From contig CAXNMF010000009.1 of NCBI GenBank assembly GCA_964203275.1, positions 1 to 64,000 of the forward strand: DNA of 64,000 nt, given 5' to 3'. This DNA is from Ga0077527 sp945862135 (GTDB lineage: Bacteria > Pseudomonadota > Gammaproteobacteria > Burkholderiales > SG8-41). Of this stretch, positions 8,347 through 16,386 are shown piece after piece. The translations under genes were made by a program, and so were the position numbers. The notes beneath the pieces are model-generated. The model was not told where the DNA came from, searched no databases, and saw only the letters and a program-made list of their open reading frames with translations. Within the stretch, counting starts at the first letter, position 1. The number at the start of each line of letters is the position of its first letter.

Positions 8347-9507
8347 TTAAGCCGCTGCGTGCTGGATCAGCAGATTTTTCAGGACCGGCAGATGATTCAA
8401 CGCACCAAGGCCAAAATTGCGTACCCCGGATAACCAGACCGAACGCGCGCCGAAAAGTTTCTGCAAAGCATCAGTACTGAGCGCAATTGCTGCAATATCT
8501 TCGCGTCGCGCCCGTTCGTAGCGGCGTAACAGCGCCAGATCACCACAATCCTGCCGGGGTGCGCGGCCAGCCAGCACTTCCGCCAACACCCGCACGTCAC
8601 GAAAACCGAGATTGACGCCCTGCCCGGCGAGCGGATGCACATTGTGCGCAGCATCGCCAGCCAGTGCAACGCGCGGCGCTATCAGGCGCGACATTTTTGC
8701 GAGGCGCAACGGAAATGCTGCCGCCGGTGTCATCACACGCAGCGCGCCCACTGCGCCACCGCTGGCCTCGGCAACGGTTTCTGCAAGTGCAGGGGGATCC
8801 ATTGCGAGAAGTTGCCGGGTATGCGCTTCATCGGTGGACCACACCATCGACACCTTGTTACCGGGCAACGGCAGCAAGGCAAGAATGCCATCGGAGCGAA
8901 ACCACTGGAATGCCGTGCCGTTGTGTGGCAATTCCGTTTTGTAATTGGCTACTACACCAAACTGCGGGTATTCGCTGATCTGAGCTTCGATCCCGGCCTC
9001 GCGCCGTACCAGAGAATCACGGCCGTCGGTACCGACGACCAGCCGTGCATTCAACGTGGTGCCATTGTCCAACGTAATCTGCGCTGCAGCCTCAGCGATA
9101 TGCACGTCTGCCGCCTGCGCCGGACAAAACATGCGGATGCTGCCGGTGTCGTTTATGGCGTCCATCATGGCGCGCTGCATGGCGCCGCTCTCGACGATAT
9201 AGGCCAGTTCCCGCAATCCGGCATCATAGGCGCTGAACAGCAGACGGCTGTCGCGGCGGTCGCCGGAAATCTCCATGGATTCGACGCGCTGTACGCGTTG
9301 CGGATCCAGCCGCGGCCAAACGCCGAGCCGCTCCAGAAACTCGGCGTTGCCCGGGCTGATCGCATAAATCCGGCTGTCCCAGCTACCCGCCGCGGCTGCC
9401 AGCGGGGGATGGGGCTCAACCAGTGCGACATCCATTCCCGCCGGTTGCAGCGCCAACGCCAGACTGGCACCCACCAATCCGCCGCCAATAATGGCCACAT
9501 CGTGCAT
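8347..9507 (-). CDS. UbiH/UbiF/Coq6-family FAD-dependent hydroxylase
   Basis: Flavoprotein monooxygenase of about 386 residues, likely acting on a ring position of the ubiquinone precursor. It shows the FAD-binding start AIIGGGLVGASLALAL, the middle motif GTDGRDSLVRR and the second FAD motif AGDAAHNVHPLAGQG. These are diagnostic of the UbiH/F/I family; which ring carbon it hydroxylates cannot be read from sequence. I prefer ATG at 9507, preceded by CGGGACG and just ahead of the nucleotide-binding strand; an in-frame ATG at 9543 is possible. Other ubi genes sit at 47.7-51.6 kb. Confidence 0.88.
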   Translation of the reverse strand: MHDVAIIGGGLVGASLALALQPAGMDVALVEPHPPLAAAAGSWDSRIYAISPGNAEFLERLGVWPRLDPQRVQRVESMEISGDRRDSRLLFSAYDAGLRELAYIVESGAMQRAMMDAINDTGSIRMFCPAQAADVHIAEAAAQITLDNGTTLNARLVVGTDGRDSLVRREAGIEAQISEYPQFGVVANYKTELPHNGTAFQWFRSDGILALLPLPGNKVSMVWSTDEAHTRQLLAMDPPALAETVAEASGGAVGALRVMTPAAAFPLRLAKMSRLIAPRVALAGDAAHNVHPLAGQGVNLGFRDVRVLAEVLAGRAPRQDCGDLALLRRYERARREDIAAIALSTDALQKLFGARSVWLSGVRNFGLGALNHLPVLKNLLIQHAAA

Positions 9508-9662
9508 GTTTAAAACGTCCCGATCATTCGTTGCAATATTCATACAGTCATACAGTCGCCTGGCAGGGCGGTTGCGCTCCGGGTATTCGCAGCGAACCTG
9601 CGAAAAGAGGTCAAGGCACGGATTTTTCAGGAAAATTCGGGGGCTGGCGCGGTTTTTTCAGC

Positions 9663-9691
9663 TTGACAATGACACCCTTGCTCCTTAGACT
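9663..9691 (+). promoter_or_regulatory. Sigma-70-type promoter of the CAU tRNA
   Basis: A perfect TTGACA (9663-9668) is followed after 17 bases by TAGACT (9686-9691). The G/C-rich stretch GCCCGGCC just downstream resembles the discriminator of stable-RNA promoters. The tRNA begins at 9707, about 15 bases after the -10 element. Confidence 0.7.
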
Positions 9692-9706
9692 GCCCGGCCT
9701 TCCCGT

Positions 9707-9782
9707 GGCGAGTTAGCTCAGTGGTTAGAGCAGTGGAATCATAATCCATTGGTCCGGGGTTCAAATCCCTGACTCGCCACCA
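9707..9782 (+). tRNA. tRNA with CAU anticodon, probably elongator tRNA-Met
   Basis: 76 bases fold as a full cloverleaf. Acceptor arms GGCGAGT and ACTCGCC pair over seven bases and the 3' CCA is encoded. The D-arm carries AGCTCAGTGGTTAGAGC, and the anticodon arm GTGGA-ATCATAA-TCCAT presents CAT after T33. The T-arm has GGTTCAAAT. CAU can mean elongator Met or the lysidine-modified Ile2 tRNA. The D-arm resembles Ile2, while the acceptor pairs 4-69 and 5-68 are not the C-G pairs known in E. coli Ile2. I favour Met. It is not the initiator, since the G-C run of the anticodon stem is absent. Confidence 0.92.
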
Positions 9783-9843
9783 TTTCTTTTTTGCAGCCGG
9801 CCCTTCCGTTGCCGGCGCCAGTCTCTCGTGTTATCGTGTGACC

Positions 9844-10155
9844 ATGCGTAAGTTTTTGCTTTTATTGACTTTTTTGGTCGCCTCCACGCAGGCATGGGCG
9901 CAACGTACGCTGCCGCCTGAAGCCAAACGTGCGGAAGTCGGGGCGCAACAGGCATTGCCCATGGTGGCTATCGGCAACCAGGTGCTCCGACTTGCACCGG
10001 GCGGCATCATATTTGATGCGGCCAACCGCCGGATCACCCACGGTCAATTGCCGCAGGGCTCGGATGTGGTCTATCAGCTCGACCGTAACGGCGAAATCCT
10101 GCGCATCGTCATCCTGACGCCAGAGGAACAGGCCCGGCTCGACCGCGCGAAGTAA
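9844..10155 (+). CDS. Small exported protein of unknown function
   Basis: 103 residues with a clear signal peptide (MRKFLLLLTFLVASTQAWA, cleavage after AWA). The mature part is short, with a VLRLAPGGIIFD stretch and a NGEILRIVILT strand, ending in a charged helix (EEQARLDRAK). I do not recognise a named family. A GTG two codons upstream at 9838 is an alternative start. It sits 62 bases after the tRNA and three bases before miaB, so it is probably cotranscribed with miaB. Confidence 0.72.
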   Translation: MRKFLLLLTFLVASTQAWAQRTLPPEAKRAEVGAQQALPMVAIGNQVLRLAPGGIIFDAANRRITHGQLPQGSDVVYQLDRNGEILRIVILTPEEQARLDRAK

Positions 10156-10158
10156 GTC

Positions 10159-11505
10159 GTGGGCAAGGTTTACATCAAAACCTTCGGCTGCCAGATGAAC
10201 GAGTATGACTCGGACAAGATGGCGGATGTGTTGCGCAGCAAAGACGGCCTGACGCAGACAAACGATCCAGCCGAAGCGGACGTCATTCTGCTCAACACCT
10301 GCTCGGTACGCGAAAAAGCCCAGGAAAAAGTCTTCAGCGACCTGGGCCGCATCAATGAACTCAAACAGGCGAAACCCGGACTGATCATCGGCGTTGGCGG
10401 CTGCGTTGCGAGCCAGGAAGGCGCGGCCATCGTCAAACGCGCACCCTATGTCGATGTCGTATTCGGTCCGCAGACCCTGCATCGCCTGCCGCAACTGATC
10501 GCGGCGCGCCGCGCGTCGGGACGGCCCCAGGTCGATATCTCGTTTCCCGAAATCGAAAAGTTCGATCACCTGCCGCCGGCGCGCGTCGAAGGCGTCACCG
10601 CTTTTGTGTCGATCATGGAAGGCTGCAGCAAATACTGCTCGTTCTGCGTCGTGCCCTACACCCGCGGCGAAGAAGTATCGAGGCCATTCGACGACGTACT
10701 CACTGAAGTGGCCGAACTCGCCACACAGGGCGCAAAGGAAATAACCCTGCTCGGCCAGAACGTCAATGCCTGGCGCGCCCCCGTTGAAGGCGAACCAGAA
10801 GGCGCCGATTTCGCGCTGCTGCTGGAATACGTCGCGGAAATCCCCGGGATCGAACGCATCCGTTACACGACCTCGCATCCGAAGGAATTCACGCCGCGGC
10901 TGATCGAGGCCTATGCGCGCATCCCGAAACTGGTGAGCCATGTACATCTGCCGGTGCAGTCGGGCTCCGACCGCGTGCTTGCGGCGATGAAGCGCGGCTA
11001 CACCGCGCTCGAATACAAATCCATCATCCGCCGCCTGCGTGAAGCGCGGCCGGATATCTGCATCTCGTCGGATTTCATCATCGGCTTCCCAGGCGAAACC
11101 GAACAGGACTTTGCTGCCACGATGAAACTGATCGACGATATCGGTTTCGACGCCAGCTTCAGCTTCGTCTACAGCCGCCGCCCGGGTACACCCGCAGCCG
11201 ATCTCGCCGATGACACGCCGCCGGCGGTCAAGCTTGAGCGATTGAAACAGCTACAGCAGAAAAACGATGCGCAGGCGCACACCATCAGCCGCGGCATGGT
11301 CGGAACCCGCCAGCGCGTACTGGTCGACGGCATCTCGCGCCGCGATTCGACCGAACTCGCAGCACGCACCGACAACAACCGCGTCATCAATTTCGCCGGA
11401 CCGCGCGAACTGATCGGCACGTTCATCGAAATCACCGTCACCGACGCTCTGGCACACACGCTGCGCGGCGAAGCGGTCATCACCAACAGCGTCGTCACCC
11501 ATTGA
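10159..11505 (+). CDS. miaB: tRNA-2-methylthio-N6-dimethylallyladenosine synthase MiaB
   Basis: Radical-SAM methylthiotransferase of 448 residues that converts i6A37 to ms2i6A37 in tRNAs reading UNN codons. The N-terminal UPF0004 domain has the three cluster cysteines (TFGCQMN, LNTCSVRE, GGCVAS). The radical-SAM motif is CSKYCSFC (about 154-161), followed by VPYTRG. The C-terminal part (about 375-445) is a TRAM domain. The start is GTG at 10159; VYIKTFGCQMN follows directly, as in the family. Its stop overlaps the TTG start of phoH (TTGA), so the two are translationally coupled. Confidence 0.96.
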   Translation: MGKVYIKTFGCQMNEYDSDKMADVLRSKDGLTQTNDPAEADVILLNTCSVREKAQEKVFSDLGRINELKQAKPGLIIGVGGCVASQEGAAIVKRAPYVDVVFGPQTLHRLPQLIAARRASGRPQVDISFPEIEKFDHLPPARVEGVTAFVSIMEGCSKYCSFCVVPYTRGEEVSRPFDDVLTEVAELATQGAKEITLLGQNVNAWRAPVEGEPEGADFALLLEYVAEIPGIERIRYTTSHPKEFTPRLIEAYARIPKLVSHVHLPVQSGSDRVLAAMKRGYTALEYKSIIRRLREARPDICISSDFIIGFPGETEQDFAATMKLIDDIGFDASFSFVYSRRPGTPAADLADDTPPAVKLERLKQLQQKNDAQAHTISRGMVGTRQRVLVDGISRRDSTELAARTDNNRVINFAGPRELIGTFIEITVTDALAHTLRGEAVITNSVVTH

Positions 11506-12467
11506 AACCTTCTGAAATCAGCTTTACCCCGGTAGACAACCTCCGGCTCGCCAATCTCTGCGGCGCGCTGGACGAAAACCTGCGCCAGATCGAAACCGCG
11601 CTGGATGTCGGCATCACCCGCCGCGGCGAACATTTCGCGCTGACCGGCGCAGTCGACCGCACCCGCGTTGCCGCCCAAGTCCTGCGCAACTTCTATGAAA
11701 AGGCAGCGGACCCGCTGTCTCTGGACGCGATTCAGCTGGCGCTGATCGAGGCGGGCCACAAAGGCGCCGCACATGCCACCGTCCCCTCGCCGGCACTGAT
11801 CACGCTGAAAAAAGACCTGCACGGCCGTACGCCGCGACAGAATGAATACCTGCTCAACATCCAGAAACACGACATCACCTTCAGCATCGGACCTGCCGGC
11901 ACCGGCAAGACCTATCTTGCGGTGGCGTGCGCGGTGGATGCCCTGGAACGTGACGCCGTGCAGCGCATCATCCTCGTGCGTCCCGCGGTCGAAGCCGGTG
12001 AACGTCTGGGTTTTCTGCCCGGCGACATGGCGCAAAAAGTCGATCCCTACCTGCGCCCGCTGTACGACGCGCTGTATGACCTGATGGGTTATGACAAGGT
12101 CGCGAAGATGTTCGAGCGCCAGGCGATTGAAATCGCACCGCTGGCTTTCATGCGCGGCCGGACGCTGAACCACGCCTTCATCATCCTCGACGAAGCGCAG
12201 AACACCACGCGCGAACAGATGAAAATGTTTCTGACCCGCATCGGCTTCGGCAGCAAAGCGGTGATCACCGGTGACGTCACTCAGGTCGATCTGCCAAAAG
12301 GACAGATCAGCGGCCTCGTTGAAGGGCAGGCGGTACTGAAGAAAGTCCGCGGCATCGCATTCACCTTCTTCGACTCAACTGACGTCGTGCGACATCCGCT
12401 GGTGCAGCGCATCGTCAATGCCTACGACAAACACGGCAAAACCGACAAGCGGCGCGGCGACGAGTGA
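11502..12467 (+). CDS. phoH: PhoH-like ATPase (YbeZ)
   Basis: Cytoplasmic P-loop NTPase of 321 residues. Walker A is GPAGTGKTY and Walker B is FIILDEAQN, followed by the sensor-type region VITGDVTQVDLP. The likely start is TTG at 11502, overlapping the miaB stop by three bases. In proteobacteria this gene regularly sits next to ybeY and is linked to ribosome and RNA metabolism. Its stop overlaps the ybeY start, so a miaB-phoH-ybeY-corC-lnt operon is likely. Confidence 0.93.
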   Translation: MKPSEISFTPVDNLRLANLCGALDENLRQIETALDVGITRRGEHFALTGAVDRTRVAAQVLRNFYEKAADPLSLDAIQLALIEAGHKGAAHATVPSPALITLKKDLHGRTPRQNEYLLNIQKHDITFSIGPAGTGKTYLAVACAVDALERDAVQRIILVRPAVEAGERLGFLPGDMAQKVDPYLRPLYDALYDLMGYDKVAKMFERQAIEIAPLAFMRGRTLNHAFIILDEAQNTTREQMKMFLTRIGFGSKAVITGDVTQVDLPKGQISGLVEGQAVLKKVRGIAFTFFDSTDVVRHPLVQRIVNAYDKHGKTDKRRGDE

Positions 12468-12943
12468 GCGCGGCCAAACCGAAACGCGCACCGCAGATCG
12501 CGGTGCAAAATGCCTCCACCGCACGCAACGTGCCCACGGCAGCGCGCATCCGCCAATGGGCGCGCGCCGCCCTGAGTGTGGATGCGCAGGTCACCATACG
12601 CATCGTCGGCCAGACGGAAGGCCGGCTGCTCAATCGCAGCTACCGTCGCAAGGATTACGCCACCAATGTGCTGACCTTCGTGTTCCGCGAACATGCGCCG
12701 CTGCAAGGTGATCTTGCGCTGTGCGCGCCGGTCATCACCCGCGAAGCGCGCGCACAACGCAAGACCGTCGCCGCGCATTACGCCCATATGATTGTGCACG
12801 GCCTGCTTCATCTGCAGGGCTACGACCACGAAAACGACAAGGATGCCGCGGTGATGGAAAAGCGCGAACGCACGCTGCTCGCCCGCTTCGGGTATCCTGA
12901 CCCCTACAAACCTCCAGAAACATCCGCCGCCCACGGCCGATGA
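12464..12943 (+). CDS. ybeY: Endoribonuclease YbeY
   Basis: Single-domain metal-dependent RNase of 159 residues needed for 16S rRNA 3' maturation and ribosome quality control. The zinc motif reads HGLLHLQGYDH (about 112-122), where HGTLHLLGYDH is usual, and all three His ligands are present. The conserved NVLTFVF strand is in the middle. The GTG start overlaps the phoH stop by four bases. Eighteen bases separate it from corC. Confidence 0.94.
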   Translation: MSAAKPKRAPQIAVQNASTARNVPTAARIRQWARAALSVDAQVTIRIVGQTEGRLLNRSYRRKDYATNVLTFVFREHAPLQGDLALCAPVITREARAQRKTVAAHYAHMIVHGLLHLQGYDHENDKDAAVMEKRERTLLARFGYPDPYKPPETSAAHGR

Positions 12944-12961
12944 ACACGCAACACAGATCCT

Positions 12962-13798
12962 ATGGATGAACCGCACAAACCCACGCTGCTTGAACGACTA
13001 TCGGCGTTCCTGCTGCGCGAACCCGAAGACCGCGAGCAACTGCTTACACTGCTGCGCTCGGCGCATGACAACAATCTGCTGGATGCCGACGGCCTGGCCA
13101 TGGTCGAAGGCGTATTGCAGGTCTCGGAAATGCAGGCGCGCGACATCATGGTGCCGCGCGCACAGATGGACGTCATCGACGTCAACGAGCCGCCGGACCG
13201 TTTCATTCCGCTGGTCATTGAAACAGCGCACTCGCGCTTCCCGGTGATCGGCGAAGGCAAGGACGATGTCATTGGCATCCTGCTGGCGAAAGACCTGCTG
13301 CGTTATTACGCCGGCGAGGAAGAGTTTGATGTGCGTGACATGCTGCGCCCGGCCGTGTTCATCCCGGAATCGAAGCCGTTAAACGTGCTGCTCAAGGAAT
13401 TCCGCAAGAACCGCAACCACATCGCCATCGTCGTCGATGAATACGGCGGCGTAGCCGGTCTGATCACCATCGAAGACGTGCTGGAACAGATCGTCGGCGA
13501 CATCGAAGACGAATACGATTTCGATGAGGCCGAAGACAACATCGTCCAGGAAAAGCGCGGCATCTACCGCGTCAAGGCGTTGACAGAGATTGCCGACTTC
13601 AATGAATCCTTCGGCACTGATTTCAGTGACGAGGAATTCGATACCGTCGGCGGACTGGTGCTGAAACGTTTCGGTCGCGTGCCCAAGCGCGGCGAACAGC
13701 TCACGGTCGATCAACTGAGCTTCCGCGTGCTGCGTGCCGACAGCCGCCGCGTCTACCTGCTGCAGGTAACGAAGAAGCTCGAAAAGCAAGTTGTATAG
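12962..13798 (+). CDS. corC: CorC/YbeX-type CBS-domain protein
   Basis: Cytoplasmic protein of 278 residues with two CBS domains (about 60-120 and 130-190) and a C-terminal CorC_HlyC transporter-associated domain (about 205-275). Typical signatures are RDIMVPRAQMDVI at the first CBS domain and VDEYGGVAGLITIEDVLEQIVGD, an acidic run, then DFNESFGTDFSDEEFDTVGG. The family was named for Mg/Co efflux, and its adjacency to ybeY and lnt is standard (YbeX). It has no membrane segment, so it is not itself a channel. Confidence 0.93.
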   Translation: MDEPHKPTLLERLSAFLLREPEDREQLLTLLRSAHDNNLLDADGLAMVEGVLQVSEMQARDIMVPRAQMDVIDVNEPPDRFIPLVIETAHSRFPVIGEGKDDVIGILLAKDLLRYYAGEEEFDVRDMLRPAVFIPESKPLNVLLKEFRKNRNHIAIVVDEYGGVAGLITIEDVLEQIVGDIEDEYDFDEAEDNIVQEKRGIYRVKALTEIADFNESFGTDFSDEEFDTVGGLVLKRFGRVPKRGEQLTVDQLSFRVLRADSRRVYLLQVTKKLEKQVV

Positions 13799-13845
13799 CA
13801 AGTATTTGAATTAATTATTATTTTAGAGCGCTGCCGATAACTTCG

Positions 13846-15360
13846 ATGCTCGCACCGTCGCCACACCGCACCACCGAGTGGGCCATCGCTGCAGGGCTCG
13901 GCGCCCTTACCGTCACCGGATACGCACCGCTGTGGCTTTATCCGGTCCCGCTGCTGACATTCGCCGGGCTGTTTCTGCTCTGGCAGCGCGCATCCGATGC
14001 GCGCGCCGCGGCTTACACCGGATTCGCCTTCGGCCTCGGCTGGTTTGTCGCTGGCGTGTCGTGGATTTATGTCAGCCTGCATACTTTCGGGGCAATGCCA
14101 GCACCGCTGGCCGCTGCAGTAACTCTGCTGTTCTGCGCCTATCTCGCATTCTTCCCGGCAGTGGCAGGCTGGCTGACGCGGCGCTGGACCATGAAACCGG
14201 CAATGCACTGGATGTTTTTCGTGCCCGCTGTCATCACAATGCTGGAATGGCTGCGCGGCTGGCTCTTTACCGGGTTCCCCTGGCTGAACCCCGGTTACAC
14301 GCAGGTTCCCGCCAGCCCGCTTGCGGGTTTTGCACCGGTGCTCGGCGTGCATGGCATCACGCTGCTGCTTCTCGCATCGGCCGGCGCGCTGAGCTTGCTG
14401 ATCAAAGCGCGATCACTCAAAAAAATCACCGGGCTGTGGCTGCTGCCGGCAACAATCATCATCATCTGGTTTGCCGGTGCCGCGTTAAAAACGGTCGCCT
14501 GGACGGAACCTACGGGCACGCGCATCACCGTCAGCCTGCTCCAGGGCAACATCGAGCAAGACATGAAATGGCGAGAAGATCATCTGCGCAGCACGCTGGA
14601 AACCTATCTGCGCATGGTGCGCGCCAGCGACGCGCGCCTGATCATCCTGCCGGAAACCGCGTTGCCGCTGTTCCTGCGCGACGTGCCGGCTGAATATCTT
14701 GAAGCCCTCGCCGCACATGCCCGGCGCAACAACGGCGATGTGCTGCTTGGAGTTCCGGAACGGCTGCCGCAGGGCAACTATTACAACAGCGTGATTTCGT
14801 TCGGCAGCGCAAACAACCAGACCTATCGCAAGGACCACCTGGTGCCGTTCGGCGAATTCATCCCGCTGCGTCCTTTACTCGGCACCATCGTCTCGCAACT
14901 GGCCATCCCGCTGCAGGATTTTTCGCGTGGCGGTGCTGCACAACTGCCGCTGGCGGTCGCCGGCGAACAGGTTGCCATCAACATCTGTTACGAGGATGCT
15001 TTCGGCGAGGAAATCATCCGCCAGTTGCCGCAAGCCACGCTGCTGGTCAATGTCAGCAACGTCGCATGGTTCGGGCGTTCGATCGCGCCACCGCAACATC
15101 TGCAGATCGCGCAAATGCGCGCGCTGGAAACCGGGCGTTATATGCTGCGCGCCACCAACACCGGTGTAACCGCGGTGATCGCGCCGACCGGTCGTGTCGA
15201 GGCTGCGGCACCGGAATTCATCCAAGCCGTACTCACGCACAATGTTCCCGGCATGCGCGGTGCGACGCCATATGTGCGCTGGGGCAACCTCGCCGCGCTG
15301 GCGCTCTGCGTTTTAGCCATCGGAATCACCTGGTTCACCCGCGATCATTCGGGAAAATGA
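13846..15360 (+). CDS. lnt: Apolipoprotein N-acyltransferase Lnt
   Basis: Inner-membrane enzyme of 504 residues that adds the third acyl chain to lipoproteins. About six hydrophobic segments fill the first 200 residues and a last one lies near 478-496. Between them is the nitrilase-like catalytic domain with the triad Glu in ILPETALP, Lys in KDHLVPFGEF and Cys in INICYEDAFGEE. Length and motif order fit the family. It closes the miaB-phoH-ybeY-corC run and starts 47 bases after corC. Confidence 0.95.
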   Translation: MLAPSPHRTTEWAIAAGLGALTVTGYAPLWLYPVPLLTFAGLFLLWQRASDARAAAYTGFAFGLGWFVAGVSWIYVSLHTFGAMPAPLAAAVTLLFCAYLAFFPAVAGWLTRRWTMKPAMHWMFFVPAVITMLEWLRGWLFTGFPWLNPGYTQVPASPLAGFAPVLGVHGITLLLLASAGALSLLIKARSLKKITGLWLLPATIIIIWFAGAALKTVAWTEPTGTRITVSLLQGNIEQDMKWREDHLRSTLETYLRMVRASDARLIILPETALPLFLRDVPAEYLEALAAHARRNNGDVLLGVPERLPQGNYYNSVISFGSANNQTYRKDHLVPFGEFIPLRPLLGTIVSQLAIPLQDFSRGGAAQLPLAVAGEQVAINICYEDAFGEEIIRQLPQATLLVNVSNVAWFGRSIAPPQHLQIAQMRALETGRYMLRATNTGVTAVIAPTGRVEAAAPEFIQAVLTHNVPGMRGATPYVRWGNLAALALCVLAIGITWFTRDHSGK

Positions 15361-15372
15361 CCCGCTGCGCCT

Positions 15373-15401
15373 TTGGCGCGTTGCGACAAAGGCTGTAAAA
15401 T
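15373..15401 (+). promoter_or_regulatory. Candidate promoter of the glyQ operon
   Basis: TTGGCG (15373-15378), a 17-base spacer and TAAAAT (15396-15401) form a good sigma-70-type match. It lies between the lnt stop and the glyQ start, giving a leader of roughly 35 bases. Confidence 0.55.
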
Positions 15402-15441
15402 TAGGCGCTTAACTCGCCTTGAGCCGCGATGCTCATCTGAA

Positions 15442-16386
15442 ATGCTTAGCTTCCAGCAAATAATCCTCAAGCTGAACCAGTACTGGGACAAGCAGGGCTG
15501 CGCCCTGTTGCAACCCTATGACATGGAAGTCGGCGCCGGCACCTTCCACACCGCCACATTTCTACGCGCCATTGGTCCTGAGCCGTGGAAAGCCGCTTAC
15601 GTGCAACCGTCACGCCGTCCCAAGGACGGTCGTTATGGTGAAAACCCGAACCGCCTGCAGCACTACTACCAATACCAAGTCGTGCTCAAGCCGTCACCGC
15701 CGGACATTCTCGAGCTTTATCTCGGCTCGTTACGTGAAATCGGCATCGATCCGCTGCAGCACGACATCCGCTTTGTCGAAGACGACTGGGAATCACCGAC
15801 GCTGGGCGCCTGGGGCCTGGGCTGGGAAGTGTGGCTGAACGGCATGGAAGTCACCCAGTTCACCTATTTCCAGGAAGTCGGCGGCATCGCCTGCAAGCCG
15901 ATCATGGGCGAGATCACCTACGGGCTCGAGCGCTTGGCGATGTACCTGCAGCAAAAGGAAAGCGTCTACGACCTTGAATGGGCGCCGGGCGTGCGTTACC
16001 ACGACGTGTATTTCCAGAACGAAGTCGAACAATCGACCTACAACTTCGAGCAGGCCAATGTCGAAGTACTGTTGCAGCAGTTCGGCCAGTTCGAAGGCGA
16101 AGCCAAACGCCTGTTCGAAGCGGGGCTGGCGTTGCCCGGCTACGAAATGGTCATGAAGTGCTCGCACAGCTTCAACCTGCTCGATGCCCGCGGCGCGATT
16201 TCGGTAACTGAGCGCGCCGCCTATATCGGACGCGTGCGCACGCTGGCGCGGCTGGCGGCGCAGTCCTACTACGCTTCACGCAAGGCCCATCGTTTTGAGC
16301 GCGCCAGCATCGAAGCGCTGCAGGCTTTTCTGCCCACCGAGGAACGTGATGAAGTCGTTGCAGCGCGCGCGGGAGCCAAAATATGA
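15442..16386 (+). CDS. glyQ: Glycine--tRNA ligase alpha subunit
   Basis: Catalytic subunit of the bacterial alpha2beta2 glycyl-tRNA synthetase, 314 residues. The family start MLSFQQIILKLNQYW fixes ATG 15442; the open frame begins earlier at 15373 but the added residues are not conserved. Recognisable motifs are QPYDMEVGAGTFHTATFLRA, QPSRRPKDGRYGENPNR and the class II stretch MEVTQFTYFQEVGG. The stop overlaps the glyS start (ATGA), as expected for a complex made in equal amounts. Confidence 0.97.
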   Translation: MLSFQQIILKLNQYWDKQGCALLQPYDMEVGAGTFHTATFLRAIGPEPWKAAYVQPSRRPKDGRYGENPNRLQHYYQYQVVLKPSPPDILELYLGSLREIGIDPLQHDIRFVEDDWESPTLGAWGLGWEVWLNGMEVTQFTYFQEVGGIACKPIMGEITYGLERLAMYLQQKESVYDLEWAPGVRYHDVYFQNEVEQSTYNFEQANVEVLLQQFGQFEGEAKRLFEAGLALPGYEMVMKCSHSFNLLDARGAISVTERAAYIGRVRTLARLAAQSYYASRKAHRFERASIEALQAFLPTEERDEVVAARAGAKI

